From an uncultured Oscillospiraceae bacterium (GTDB lineage: Bacteria; Bacillota; Clostridia; Oscillospirales; Oscillospiraceae): a stretch of DNA of 64,000 nucleotides. The notes below the pieces were generated by a model. That model saw only the letters and a list, made by a program, of their open reading frames with translations. It was not told where the DNA came from and made no database searches. Made by a program: the position numbers and the translations under genes. Every line of letters begins with the position of its first letter. The stretch's first letter is position 1. Shown one piece after another: positions 1-9,278 of this stretch. The stretch is taken from NCBI GenBank assembly GCA_905234625.1, contig CAJOIC010000002.1, positions 1-64,000 on the forward strand, read 5' to 3'.

Positions 1-468
1 AAGCTCAAACTGCGCCTCCGGTGCGAAAACGGGGTAAAATGCCCCCTGTCCCTGCGCCGGCGCATCAAAAAAGCGGCAAAGGCCGTGCTGGACGCGGAGG
101 AGATCGCCGAGCCCTGCGAGCTGTCCGTACTGCTGACGGACGACGACGGTATCCACGTCCTCAACAAAGAATTCCGGGATGTGGACAGGCCCACGGATGT
201 GCTGAGCTTTCCCATGGGGGACACCGATCCCCGTTCGGGACGGCTGCTCCTGGGGGACATGGTGCTGAACACGGACCGGGCCGCCGCCCAGGGGATGGAG
301 TTCGGCCACGGCCCGGAGCACGAGATCAGCTATCTCACCGTCCACAGCGTCCTGCATCTTCTGGGCTACGACCATGTGGACGAGGGCGAGATGAAGCGGG
401 CCATGCGCGCCCGGGAGAAGGTCATCATGGCCGTTCTGGAACCGAACGGCATCAAAACAGAGGATTGA
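1..468 (+). CDS. ybeY: Endoribonuclease YbeY (rRNA maturation factor), 5' end truncated by window edge
   Basis: Frame is open from base 1 (KLKLRLRCENGVKCPLSLRRRIKKAAKAVLDAEE...); LNKEFRDVDRPTDVLSFPM and HxxxHxxGYDH motif (HSVLHLLGYDH); precedes era. Confidence 0.95.
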   Translation, partial: KLKLRLRCENGVKCPLSLRRRIKKAAKAVLDAEEIAEPCELSVLLTDDDGIHVLNKEFRDVDRPTDVLSFPMGDTDPRSGRLLLGDMVLNTDRAAAQGMEFGHGPEHEISYLTVHSVLHLLGYDHVDEGEMKRAMRAREKVIMAVLEPNGIKTED

Positions 469-472
469 ACGA

Positions 473-1369
473 ATGATAACGAAAACCGCTATGATCACCA
501 TCGCGGGACGGCCGAATGTCGGCAAGTCCACGCTCACAAACGCCCTGGTGGGGGAGAAGATCACCATTGTTTCCCCCAAGCCCCAGACGACCCGCCGCCG
601 TATCCTGGCGGTGACCAGCCGGGGGGACACGCAGTTCGTCTTTGCCGATACGCCGGGCTTCCACCGCGCCCGCACGAAGCTGGGGGACTATATGGATAAC
701 GTGGTCCGTCAGAGCGTGGCGGACGTGGACGCCGTGGCGCTTCTGGTGGAGCCGGTGGCCTCCATCGGTCCCCAGGAGAGGGCCCTTATCGACAGACTCC
801 GGGAAAATGCCATGCCCGCTGTCCTGGTGGTCAACAAAGCCGATACGGTTACGGACAAGCGGGAGCTCCTGCCTGTGATGGCGCTGTACAGCGAGGCGTA
901 TGATTTTGCGGACATCGTCCCTATCTCCGCCAAGACCGGCGAGGGGGTGGAGGAGCTTCTGGAGGTGCTGGGGAAGTTCGCCATGGAGGGGCCGCAGCTC
1001 TTCCCGGACGACATCGTCTCCGACCAGCCGGAAAAACAGATCTGCGCGGAGATCGTCCGGGAGAAGCTGCTCCTGACCCTGGATAAGGAGATCCCCCACG
1101 GCACCGCCGTCGTCGTCACCAAATTCTCCCAGCGGGAGGACGACGACATCATCGATATGGATGTTACCATTTACTGCGAGAAGCAGTCCCACAAGGGCAT
1201 CATCATCGGAAAGCACGGCGCCATGCTAAAGCGCATCGGAGAGCTGTCCCGGCGGGATATCGAGGCCTTCATGGGCCAGAAGGTGTTCCTGCAGACCTGG
1301 GTGAAGGTCAAGGAGAACTGGCGAGACAGCGACGCGCTTCTGAGAAATTTTGGTTTCACCGATGAATGA
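473..1369 (+). CDS. era: GTPase Era
   Basis: GRPNVGKST, DTPGFH, NKAD motifs and C-terminal KH domain (IIIGKHGAMLKRIGELSRRDIE). Confidence 0.97.
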   Translation: MITKTAMITIAGRPNVGKSTLTNALVGEKITIVSPKPQTTRRRILAVTSRGDTQFVFADTPGFHRARTKLGDYMDNVVRQSVADVDAVALLVEPVASIGPQERALIDRLRENAMPAVLVVNKADTVTDKRELLPVMALYSEAYDFADIVPISAKTGEGVEELLEVLGKFAMEGPQLFPDDIVSDQPEKQICAEIVREKLLLTLDKEIPHGTAVVVTKFSQREDDDIIDMDVTIYCEKQSHKGIIIGKHGAMLKRIGELSRRDIEAFMGQKVFLQTWVKVKENWRDSDALLRNFGFTDE

Positions 1370-1501
1370 TGCTTCGTATTCGCTTTGAGGCGCGTGGGAT
1401 TCCCACGTATGCGCCCGGTAACGAAAACTGGAGCATATTGGCAGCGGTTCAAAGCATCAAATACCCCCCGCAGAGACAAACTACGATCGCGGGGTGGTTA
1501 T

Positions 1502-1639
1502 TTGAAAGAGATCAGTTCCGATCTTCTTTGGCAGTTGTTTTTGGAAACGGGCGATCCCCTGTGCTGGATGCTGCTCCGGCGCGGGCGGGAGGATCCCCGT
1601 CACGATGGGAAGGGCAATAGAACACCCTTCCGCCGGTGA
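1502..1639 (+). CDS. yqzL: YqzL-like small protein (about 45 aa, TTG start)
   Basis: LKEISSDLLWQLFLETGDPLCWMLLRRG resembles the YqzL family; lies between era and recO as in Bacillus; GGGGTGG precedes the TTG. Confidence 0.6.
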   Translation: MKEISSDLLWQLFLETGDPLCWMLLRRGREDPRHDGKGNRTPFRR

Positions 1640-1652
1640 GGGCGGTACATAG

Positions 1653-2396
1653 ATGTTTGCTGGAACAAGGGGCCTCGTCCTGCGGGAGGTCCGATATAAA
1701 GAGGCGGACCTGATCCTTACGGTGCTGACGGAGGATCGGGGAAAGCTGACTGTCAAGGCCAGGGGCGCTCTCCGGAAGGGCAGCCGTCTCGGCGCCGCCA
1801 GTCAGGCGCTGTGCTGGTCGGAGTTCACCCTCTTCGGCAACAGAGGCCGCTGGACGGCGGACGAGGGCTCCACCCTGGAGCAGTTTCTGGGACTCCGGGA
1901 GGATATCGCGCTGCTGGCTCTGGGAGCGTATTTCGCGGATCTTCTCGATACGGTCTGCGCCGAGGAGATGCCGGACGCGCCGGCGCTGCAGCTGGGGCTG
2001 AACGCTTTGTACGCTCTGAGCCGGGGGCTGTATGCCCCGGAGCATGTGAAGAGCGTGTTCGAGCTTCGGCTCATGTGCCTTGAGGGTTTTCGCCCGGAGG
2101 TGGACGTCTGCGGCGTGTGCGGGCGGGCGGACCTTATCGATCCCATGTTCGCGCCGGAGGACGGCATGGTCCATTGCCGGGACTGCGGCGGACTGTCAGC
2201 GGGGGCGTCGATCTCTCTGGACGCCGAGACTCTCGCGGCCATGCGGCACATCGTGAACGCCCCGGCGAAGAAGGAGTTTTCCTTCGTTATCCCGGAAGCC
2301 TCTGAGGAGCGGCTGGCCAGGGTGTGCGAGACCTATGTCCGCCGTCAGCTTGACCGGAGTTTTTATTCTCTCGACTACTATAAAAGCGTGAAATGA
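1653..2396 (+). CDS. recO: DNA repair protein RecO
   Basis: N-terminal OB-fold pattern (TRGLVLREVRYKEADLILTVLTEDRGKLTVKARGALR) and CxxC...CxxC zinc site; follows era. Confidence 0.95.
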   Translation: MFAGTRGLVLREVRYKEADLILTVLTEDRGKLTVKARGALRKGSRLGAASQALCWSEFTLFGNRGRWTADEGSTLEQFLGLREDIALLALGAYFADLLDTVCAEEMPDAPALQLGLNALYALSRGLYAPEHVKSVFELRLMCLEGFRPEVDVCGVCGRADLIDPMFAPEDGMVHCRDCGGLSAGASISLDAETLAAMRHIVNAPAKKEFSFVIPEASEERLARVCETYVRRQLDRSFYSLDYYKSVK

Positions 2397-2397
2397 T

Positions 2398-4779
2398 ATG
2401 GAATTACAGGAACTTTACGAAAAATCCCTGAGGACGATCGAGCTGCCCTCTGTGCTGGAGCTTCTGGCGGCCAAGGCCGCCTCCGACGGCGCGAAGGAAG
2501 CGGCGCTGGCCCTGCGTCCCTCCGCAGATCCCCGGCAGGTGAAGGAGCGCCTCGCGGAGACCTCCGACGCCAAGCTTATGGTGGAGGTGAAGGGAAGCCC
2601 CTCCTTCTCCGGCCTGAAGGACGTGCGCTCGTCCCTTGCGCGGGCGGACCTGGGAGGCATGCTGAACACCAGGGAGCTCCTGGACATCGCCGGGGTGCTG
2701 TTCTGCGCGCGGTCACTTTCGAGCTATGCTGCGGGCCGGGGGGAGAGCGGAAGCCTGAAGCGCCTGTTCGTGTCTCTCATGCCGAACCGCTTCCTGGAGG
2801 AGAAGATCACCACCTCCATCACCGGAGAGGAAGAGATCGCGGACGGCGCCAGCCCTGAGCTCGCGGATATCCGCCGGAAAATGCGCGCGGCCACGGCCCG
2901 CGTCCGGGACAGCCTCCAGAAGATCATCACATCGCCCTCTTACGCCAAGGTCCTCCAGGAGGCTATCATTACCCAGCGCGGCGGCCGGTATGTGGTCCCT
3001 GTCCGGGCGGAGAAAAAGGGCGAGCTGCCCGGTCTTGTCCATGACGTCAGCGGCAGCGGGTCGACGTTGTTCGTGGAGCCCATGAGCGTGGTGAAGGCCA
3101 ACAACGAGCTCCGGGAGTTGGGAGCGAAGGAAAAGGCGGAGATCGAGCGCATCCTCATGGAGCTGTCCGCCGAGTGCGCCGCGAACCGCGGGAACATCGA
3201 CCTGGACTATACGGTGCTGACGGCCCTGGACCTTATCTTTGCCAAGGCGGAGCTGAGCTATCAGATGAACGGTGGCGAGCCGCTCCTGACGGAAGATGAG
3301 ATCATCCTGAAAAAGGCCCGGCACCCGCTCCTGCCGAAGAGCACCGCCGTGCCCATCGACCTGACCCTGGGCGGCGCGGAGCACGACACCATCGTCGTTA
3401 CCGGACCCAATACAGGCGGCAAGACCGTGACCCTCAAGACCCTGGGCCTCATGTGCGCCATGGCGGGCTGCGGCCTGCATATCCCCGCGGGGGACGGCAG
3501 CGCTGTACCGGTGCTGGAGTCGATCCTGGCGGACATCGGAGATGAGCAGTCCATCGAGCAGAGCCTCTCCACCTTCTCCAGCCATATGGTGAACATGGTG
3601 GAGATCCTGAAAAACTGCGGACCGGGCAGCCTTGTCCTGCTGGACGAGGTGGGCGCGGGCACGGATCCCACCGAGGGCGCGGCCCTGGCCATCGCCATCA
3701 TCGAATACGCCCGTCAGGCAGGCGCTCTCATGGCGGCCACCACCCACTACGCGGAGCTGAAGATCTATGCCACCAACACCCCGGGCGTTGTGAACGCCTC
3801 CTGCGAGTTCGATGTGGAGACCCTGCGGCCCACCTATCGGCTCCTGGTGGGTATCCCGGGAAAGTCCAACGCCTTTGCCATATCCGCCCGGCTGGGCCTG
3901 CCGGAGACCGTCATCGACGATGCCAGACGGCGCCTCACCGCGGAGACCTCCACCTTCGAGAAGACCATCGAGAGGCTGGAGCAGCAGCGGGTCGCCATGG
4001 AGCGGCAGACCGAGGCCCAGGAGCGTCTGAAGCGCGCCGCGGAGGAGGACGCGAAGCGGGCCGAGCAGATGCGCCGGGAGCTGGAGGTCCGCCTGGAAAA
4101 GGCGGAGCTCAAGGCCAAACGTGACGCGGAGCGCATCATCGCCGAGGCCAGAGCAGCCGCGGACGAGGCCTTCCGGGAGATCGACCGCCAGCGTGCGCTG
4201 GACAACGACAGCGCCAACGTCCACGAGATCAACGAGGCCCGGGCGGAGCTGCGCCGGAAGCTGAATCTGGCGGAGGACAAGGTCCGGGAGCGGGAGGAAG
4301 TCTATACGCCTGCGGAGAAGCCCTCCCGGCCCATCGCTGCGGGGGATACGGTGGAGCTTCTGGCCAGCGGCGTCAAGGCGGATGTCATCAAGGTGAACGA
4401 CAACGGGACCCTGTCCCTCCAGGCGGGGATCATGAAGGTGACCGCCTCGCCGGAGGAGGTGCGCCTCATAGAGAACGCGCCGAAGAAAAAACAGAGCGTG
4501 TCCGCAGCGGCGGGGGCGTCCCTGCGGGCGGCGTCCTGTCCGCCCGAGCTGGACATACGGGGCATGATGGCGGACGAGGCGGATCTGGTGGTGGAGCGGT
4601 ATATCGACAATGCCTACCGCGCCAGACTCAAATCCGTCCGGATCATCCACGGCAAGGGTACGGGAGCCCTCCGGGCGGCGGTGCAGCAGATGCTCAGGCG
4701 CAACCGTCTGGTCAAGAGCTTCCGTCTGGGACGCTACGGTGAGGGTGAAAACGGCGTGACCGTGGTTGAATTGAAATAA
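2398..4779 (+). CDS. mutS2: Endonuclease MutS2 (MutS ATPase with C-terminal Smr domain)
   Basis: GPNTGGKTVTLKTLGL Walker A, LLDEVGAGTDPTEGAAL Walker B, C-terminal Smr domain (ELDIRGMMADEA...IIHGKGTGALR). Confidence 0.96.
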   Translation: MELQELYEKSLRTIELPSVLELLAAKAASDGAKEAALALRPSADPRQVKERLAETSDAKLMVEVKGSPSFSGLKDVRSSLARADLGGMLNTRELLDIAGVLFCARSLSSYAAGRGESGSLKRLFVSLMPNRFLEEKITTSITGEEEIADGASPELADIRRKMRAATARVRDSLQKIITSPSYAKVLQEAIITQRGGRYVVPVRAEKKGELPGLVHDVSGSGSTLFVEPMSVVKANNELRELGAKEKAEIERILMELSAECAANRGNIDLDYTVLTALDLIFAKAELSYQMNGGEPLLTEDEIILKKARHPLLPKSTAVPIDLTLGGAEHDTIVVTGPNTGGKTVTLKTLGLMCAMAGCGLHIPAGDGSAVPVLESILADIGDEQSIEQSLSTFSSHMVNMVEILKNCGPGSLVLLDEVGAGTDPTEGAALAIAIIEYARQAGALMAATTHYAELKIYATNTPGVVNASCEFDVETLRPTYRLLVGIPGKSNAFAISARLGLPETVIDDARRRLTAETSTFEKTIERLEQQRVAMERQTEAQERLKRAAEEDAKRAEQMRRELEVRLEKAELKAKRDAERIIAEARAAADEAFREIDRQRALDNDSANVHEINEARAELRRKLNLAEDKVREREEVYTPAEKPSRPIAAGDTVELLASGVKADVIKVNDNGTLSLQAGIMKVTASPEEVRLIENAPKKKQSVSAAAGASLRAASCPPELDIRGMMADEADLVVERYIDNAYRARLKSVRIIHGKGTGALRAAVQQMLRRNRLVKSFRLGRYGEGENGVTVVELK

Positions 4780-4836
4780 AACCCTCCTGAAATCGCCCGG
4801 TTGTATGTGCATTCCTCCAAAACGTGCAAATAGGGT

Positions 4837-4865
4837 TTGCGAAGTCGGATGAATTTTGGTAATAT
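4837..4865 (+). promoter_or_regulatory. Candidate sigma-A promoter for HPr gene
   Basis: TTGCGA-N17-TAATAT upstream of 4903. Confidence 0.5.
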
Positions 4866-4902
4866 AGGGCCAGAATGATATGTGTAAAGGAATGGTGTGC
4901 AC

Positions 4903-5166
4903 ATGATTACTCGTGAAGTTACCATCAATAACCAGGTCGGCCTCCACGCCCGGCCCGCGACCTTCTTTATCCAGAAGGCCAACGAATTCAAGTCTGTCAT
5001 CTGGGTTGAGAAGGATGATCGCCGCGTCAATGCGAAGAGCCTTCTGGGCGTTCTGTCCCTGGGCATCGTGAAGGGTACGACCATCACCATCATCGCCGAC
5101 GGTACGGATGAAGAGCAGGCCGTCGAGACCCTCGCTGACCTCATCGACCGGGAGTTCGCGGAATAA
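4903..5166 (+). CDS. ptsH: Phosphocarrier protein HPr
   Basis: With the ATG at 4903, His falls at residue 15 (GLHARPA) and Ser at residue 46 (AKSLLGVLSLGI), matching canonical HPr numbering. Confidence 0.9.
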   Translation: MITREVTINNQVGLHARPATFFIQKANEFKSVIWVEKDDRRVNAKSLLGVLSLGIVKGTTITIIADGTDEEQAVETLADLIDREFAE

Positions 5167-5186
5167 TCGACTAACAACAGATGGAA

Positions 5187-5209
5187 GGGTGTGCCGCATC
5201 AGCACACCC
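5187..5209 (+). terminator. Hairpin downstream of HPr gene, possible weak terminator
   Basis: GGGTGTGC-CGCATCA-GCACACCC, poor T tract. Confidence 0.45.
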
Positions 5210-5229
5210 TCCTTCTGTATCTATGAAAC

Positions 5230-7074
5230 ATGGACAAGATCGCAGAGCTCAGGGAAAAAGCGAATAAGCTGCCGCTGCTGCCGGGCGTCTATATCATGAA
5301 GGACGCCGCGGGGGAGGTCATCTACGTCGGCAAAGCCAAGGCGCTGAAAAACCGCGTCACCAGCTATTTCCGCGGAGATCATCTTCCCAAGGTGGCGGCC
5401 ATGGTGAGCCATGTGGACGATTTCGACGTCATCGTGGCGGCCACGGAGTTCGAGGCGCTGGTGCTGGAAAACAGCCTTATCAAGCGCCATATGCCCCACT
5501 ACAACATTCTCCTCAGGGACGATAAGACATATCCCTTCCTGCGGCTGGACGAGAGGGAGGAGTACCCCGTCTTCACCATCGTGAACAGAGTGAAGGACGA
5601 CGGTGCCCGGTATTTCGGGCCCTACGGGGGCCGGGGCGTTTCGAAAAGTATCCTGGAGACCCTGGCGAAAGCCCTGAAGCTGCCTGACTGCGGGCGTCGG
5701 TTCCCCCGGGACATCGGGAAGGACCGGCCCTGCCTCAACCTCCATATGAACACCTGTGACGGCTGGTGCCGGGGCGAGCCGGACGCGGAGGAATACCGCC
5801 GCCGGATCGGGCAGGCGGAGCAGATCCTCTCCGGGGACTCCAAGGCCCTTCTGGCGGGCCTGGAGCGGGAGATGACCGAGGCGGCGGAGGAGCTCCGATT
5901 CGAGAAGGCCGCCCAGCTCCGGGATCGGATCAGGGCCGTTCAGGAGGTATCGAACCGGCAGAACGTCATCAAGGCCGCCCGGGCGGACACCGACGCCATC
6001 GGCTTCCACCGCGGCGCGCGGACGGCGTTCGTGGCGCTGCACTATACCGACGGCGACCTGACTGGCAAGGATTTCGAGCTGATGCCGGAACCCCTGGAGG
6101 AGGATGCCCAGGCTGTGTCCAGCCTCGTGCGGCAGTACTACGTCCGTCGCGGCGCCTGGCCAAAGCTGGTGCTGCTGCCCTGCGAGATCGAGGACGCGGA
6201 GGCTCTGGCGCGGCTCCTGACGGAGATGGCGGGCCATAAGGTGGAGCTGTCCGTCCCCCGGCGGGGTACGCGGAGGGAGTTCGGCGAGGCCGCCATGCGA
6301 AATGCCCGTGAGGAGAGCCTCCGGGCCGAGACTGAGTATGAGCGCCGCTCCAAGACCCTGGAGTGGCTGCGGAAGATGCTGGTCATGGAGGGACCGCTGC
6401 GCCGCATCGAGGCGTACGATATATCCAACACCGGGAACTTCGGCATCGTTGCCTCTATGACGGTGTTCGAGGAGGGCAAGCCCGCCAAAAAGAAATACCG
6501 CAAGTTCCGCATGAAGACTGTGGAGGGGCAGGACGATTTTGCCAGCATGTATGAGGCTGTTTCCCGCCGCGCCCAGCGGTTTCTGGACGGAGACGAGAAA
6601 TTCATGCCCCTGCCGGACGCGTTTTTCATCGACGGCGGTCCCGGACAGGTGGCCGCGGCGGAGGACGCCCTGGCGGCGAAAGGCCTGGGGAACGTCCCCG
6701 TCTTCGGCATGGTAAAAGACGACCGGCACCACACCCGGGCCCTGACCACCCGGGACGGATGTGAGATCGGCATCCAGGCCAATCCCGCCGTGTTCGCCCT
6801 GGTGGGGAACATCCAGGAGGAGACCCACAACTTCGCTATCGCGTATCACAAGAAGCTGCGGCAGAAGACCATAGCCTCCGGCCTGGAGGAGATCCCCGGG
6901 GTGGGGGAGAAGCGCCGCAGGGCCCTGCTGCGCGCATTCAAGAGCATGAAGCGCATTCGGGAGGCTACGGTGGAGGAGCTGAGCGCCGTTATCCCACAGA
7001 ATGCCGCCAAAGCCGTATATGAACACTGCCATCGTGGGGAGGAGGACTCTCCTGATGGGGAGGAGACGTTATGA
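5230..7074 (+). CDS. uvrC: Excinuclease ABC subunit C
   Basis: GIY-YIG start (PGVYIMKDAAGEVIYVGKAKALKNRVTSYF), UVR motif, C-terminal HhH. Confidence 0.97.
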   Translation: MDKIAELREKANKLPLLPGVYIMKDAAGEVIYVGKAKALKNRVTSYFRGDHLPKVAAMVSHVDDFDVIVAATEFEALVLENSLIKRHMPHYNILLRDDKTYPFLRLDEREEYPVFTIVNRVKDDGARYFGPYGGRGVSKSILETLAKALKLPDCGRRFPRDIGKDRPCLNLHMNTCDGWCRGEPDAEEYRRRIGQAEQILSGDSKALLAGLEREMTEAAEELRFEKAAQLRDRIRAVQEVSNRQNVIKAARADTDAIGFHRGARTAFVALHYTDGDLTGKDFELMPEPLEEDAQAVSSLVRQYYVRRGAWPKLVLLPCEIEDAEALARLLTEMAGHKVELSVPRRGTRREFGEAAMRNAREESLRAETEYERRSKTLEWLRKMLVMEGPLRRIEAYDISNTGNFGIVASMTVFEEGKPAKKKYRKFRMKTVEGQDDFASMYEAVSRRAQRFLDGDEKFMPLPDAFFIDGGPGQVAAAEDALAAKGLGNVPVFGMVKDDRHHTRALTTRDGCEIGIQANPAVFALVGNIQEETHNFAIAYHKKLRQKTIASGLEEIPGVGEKRRRALLRAFKSMKRIREATVEELSAVIPQNAAKAVYEHCHRGEEDSPDGEETL

Positions 7075-7601
7075 GAGTCATCACGGGATCGGCCAGAGGC
7101 CGCAAGCTTTATGAACCCAAGGACCAGTCCGTCCGGCCCACCACGGACATGGTGAAGGAGGCCATCTTCAGCATCCTTCAGTTCGACGTGCCCGGTCGGC
7201 GGGTGCTGGATCTTTTTGCCGGGACGGGCCAGCTGGGCATCGAAGCCCTCAGCCGAGGCGCACGGGAATGCGTCTTCGTGGATAACAGTGCTGCATCTCT
7301 GGCGCTGGTGCGGAAAAACCTCGACATCTGCGGCTTTCAGGGTACTGTCGTCCGGTCGGATGCCGCGAGCTTTCTGAAACGCTGCGGGAAGTTCGATCTT
7401 GTGCTCATGGACCCCCCGTATCATGCGGGACTGTACGCCGATACCCTGGACGCGCTATTTTCGTTTGACATATTAAATGAAGGTGGTATAATACTTGTCG
7501 AAAGTATGCGAGGCGAGTCGATGCCGGAGCCGGTACCGCCTTATACGAAGGGCAAGACCTATTCCTACGGCAAGATATCTCTCACGTTGTACGCGAGGTA
7601 A
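7071..7601 (+). CDS. rsmD: 16S rRNA (guanine(966)-N(2))-methyltransferase RsmD
   Basis: MRVITGSARGRKL..., LDLFAGTGQLGIEALSRGA, LMDPPY motifs; followed by coaD. Confidence 0.95.
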   Translation: MRVITGSARGRKLYEPKDQSVRPTTDMVKEAIFSILQFDVPGRRVLDLFAGTGQLGIEALSRGARECVFVDNSAASLALVRKNLDICGFQGTVVRSDAASFLKRCGKFDLVLMDPPYHAGLYADTLDALFSFDILNEGGIILVESMRGESMPEPVPPYTKGKTYSYGKISLTLYAR

Positions 7602-7607
7602 TTCGTT

Positions 7608-8102
7608 ATGACGACTGCGATCATCCCCGGCAGCTTCGACCCCATCACGCTCGGCCACCTGAACATCATCCGCCGGGCGGCGCAGATCTTTGACCATGTG
7701 GTGGTCTGCGTCATGAAAAACAGCGCCAAGACCTACATGTTCAATACCGCCGAGCGGGTAGAGCTCGTTCGGAAGGTCGTCGCCCGCTTCCCGAACGTGG
7801 AGGTGGACACCACGGACCTGCTTCTGGCGGAATACGCCAAGCAGCACGAGGGCGCCGTCATCGTAAAGGGCCTTCGAGCCGTGTCGGATTTCGACTATGA
7901 GTTCCAGATCGCCCTCATCAACAAAAAAATGAACCCGGAGCTGGATACGCTCTTCCTGACATCCAGCGAAAAGTATACCTTCCTCAGCTCTACCGTCGTC
8001 AAGGAGATGGCGGCCTACGGAGCGGATCTCTCGGAGTTTGCCCCCGCGGAGATCATCAACGACATCATAGAGAAAACAAATAACAGGAGGCAGACGCAAT
8101 GA
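7608..8102 (+). CDS. coaD: Phosphopantetheine adenylyltransferase
   Basis: IIPGSFDPITLGHLNII (T/HxGH) and FLSSTVVKEMAAYGADLSEF. Confidence 0.97.
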   Translation: MTTAIIPGSFDPITLGHLNIIRRAAQIFDHVVVCVMKNSAKTYMFNTAERVELVRKVVARFPNVEVDTTDLLLAEYAKQHEGAVIVKGLRAVSDFDYEFQIALINKKMNPELDTLFLTSSEKYTFLSSTVVKEMAAYGADLSEFAPAEIINDIIEKTNNRRQTQ

Positions 8103-8599
8103 ACGAGAATGAAGGGATCCTTGAGCTGGTGGAAATGCTCTACAACATGATCTCCGAGGCCTGGGGCGTGCCCCTTGGAAACGACAAGTGCCTGGTGGAT
8201 CGTGACAAAGCCCTGGACCTGATCGAGGAGATCAAGAACCAGCTTCCGGCGGAGATCGCCGAGGCCCGGCGTCTCGTCTCCCGCCGGGACGAATTCATCC
8301 AGAGCGCCAAGCGCGAGGGTGAGTCCATCCGCAAGATGGCCGAGGAACGCGCCCGCAAGCTGGTGGACGAGCAGGAGATCGTCCGTGCGGCCCGCGCCCG
8401 CGCCGAGGAGACTGTGGCTTCCGCGGAGAACAAATCCCGGGAGATCCACCGCGCCATGAACGAATACGTGGACGAGACTCTTCGTTCCGCGGAGGAGACC
8501 GTGGCGCAGTCCCTGGATATCATCCGCCAGTCCCGCTCCCGCTACCGCAATGCCGCCGCCGGCTATAATCAGGGCGGCGCCTCCCGCGAGGAAAACTAA
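8099..8599 (+). CDS. Coiled-coil protein of unknown function (ATP synthase B/E subunit-like helices)
   Basis: Overlaps coaD stop; long Ala/Glu/Arg-rich helix; no catalytic motif seen. Confidence 0.7.
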   Translation: MNENEGILELVEMLYNMISEAWGVPLGNDKCLVDRDKALDLIEEIKNQLPAEIAEARRLVSRRDEFIQSAKREGESIRKMAEERARKLVDEQEIVRAARARAEETVASAENKSREIHRAMNEYVDETLRSAEETVAQSLDIIRQSRSRYRNAAAGYNQGGASREEN

Positions 8600-8624
8600 C
8601 CCCGCGTCCCATATAGCTTGCCCA

Positions 8625-8669
8625 ACCGGGCGAGGTACGGTTTTTCCGTACCTCGCCCGGTCTTTTTTT
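8625..8669 (+). terminator. Intrinsic terminator
   Basis: 16-bp perfect stem ACCGGGCGAGGTACGG/CCGTACCTCGCCCGGT followed by T-run. Confidence 0.9.
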
Positions 8670-8761
8670 ATGCCGAACTAGATGTTGTGGTCGGTTACGA
8701 AAGTTACAACAAAAGGAAAAAATTTACAGGTGAAAAAGCTGAAAAAAATGGTTTCTGCCTA

Positions 8762-8790
8762 TTGCATTTTCTTTGAACGCCCCCTATAAT
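8762..8790 (+). promoter_or_regulatory. Promoter of the mraZ/dcw operon
   Basis: TTGCAT-N17-TATAAT. Confidence 0.8.
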
Positions 8791-8799
8791 GAATCCATG

Positions 8800-8850
8800 A
8801 GTGGGGGAAAGTGGTGTAAAGTGCATCAAATTCCCACAAAGTGGGGCGGA
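8800..8850 (+). promoter_or_regulatory. Candidate MraZ operator array (10-bp period AGTGG boxes)
   Basis: AGTGGGGGAA AGTGGTGTAA AGTGCATCAA ATTCCCACAA AGTGGGGCGG immediately upstream of mraZ. Confidence 0.75.
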
Positions 8851-8861
8851 GGTGAAGCCGG

Positions 8862-9278
8862 ATGACAGGTGAATATCAGCATTCCCTGGACGCGAAGGGG
8901 CGTCTGTTCATCCCGGCGCGCCTGCGGGAGGAGCTCGGTACGGAGTTCTATGTCACCATCTCCGCCGACACCTGCCTGTGTGCTTACAGCGCGGAGAACT
9001 GGCAGAAGTTTTCTGACAAGATCGGCGCCATGCCCTACAAGGACCAGCGGAAGATGCGCGCACTGCACGCCTTTGCCGCCAAGTGCGAGCTGGACGCCCA
9101 GGGGAGGATCCTGCTGCCGCAGACCCTCCGGGAGTTCGCCAAGCTCGAAAAAAGCGTTACCGTCCTCGGCGCCAACAACCACGCCGAGTTTTGGAATAGT
9201 GATCTCTGGGCGGATATCCGCGATACGGAGATGTCGCCTGAGAACATCGCCGCTCTCATGCAGGAGCTCGACTTCTGA
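8862..9278 (+). CDS. mraZ: Transcriptional regulator MraZ
   Basis: Two SpoVT/AbrB-like repeats (GEYQHSLDAKGRLFIPARLREELG; CELDAQGRILLPQTLREFA); first gene of dcw cluster. Confidence 0.97.
   Translation: MTGEYQHSLDAKGRLFIPARLREELGTEFYVTISADTCLCAYSAENWQKFSDKIGAMPYKDQRKMRALHAFAAKCELDAQGRILLPQTLREFAKLEKSVTVLGANNHAEFWNSDLWADIRDTEMSPENIAALMQELDF

Noticed and set aside
1366-1620. 84-aa ORF overlapping the era-recO spacer
   Set aside because: No family resemblance; the other frame holds the YqzL-like ORF and the upstream part looks like structured non-coding sequence
2713-5205. 830-aa ORF on the minus strand
   Set aside because: Antisense to mutS2 and HPr genes; no domain motifs
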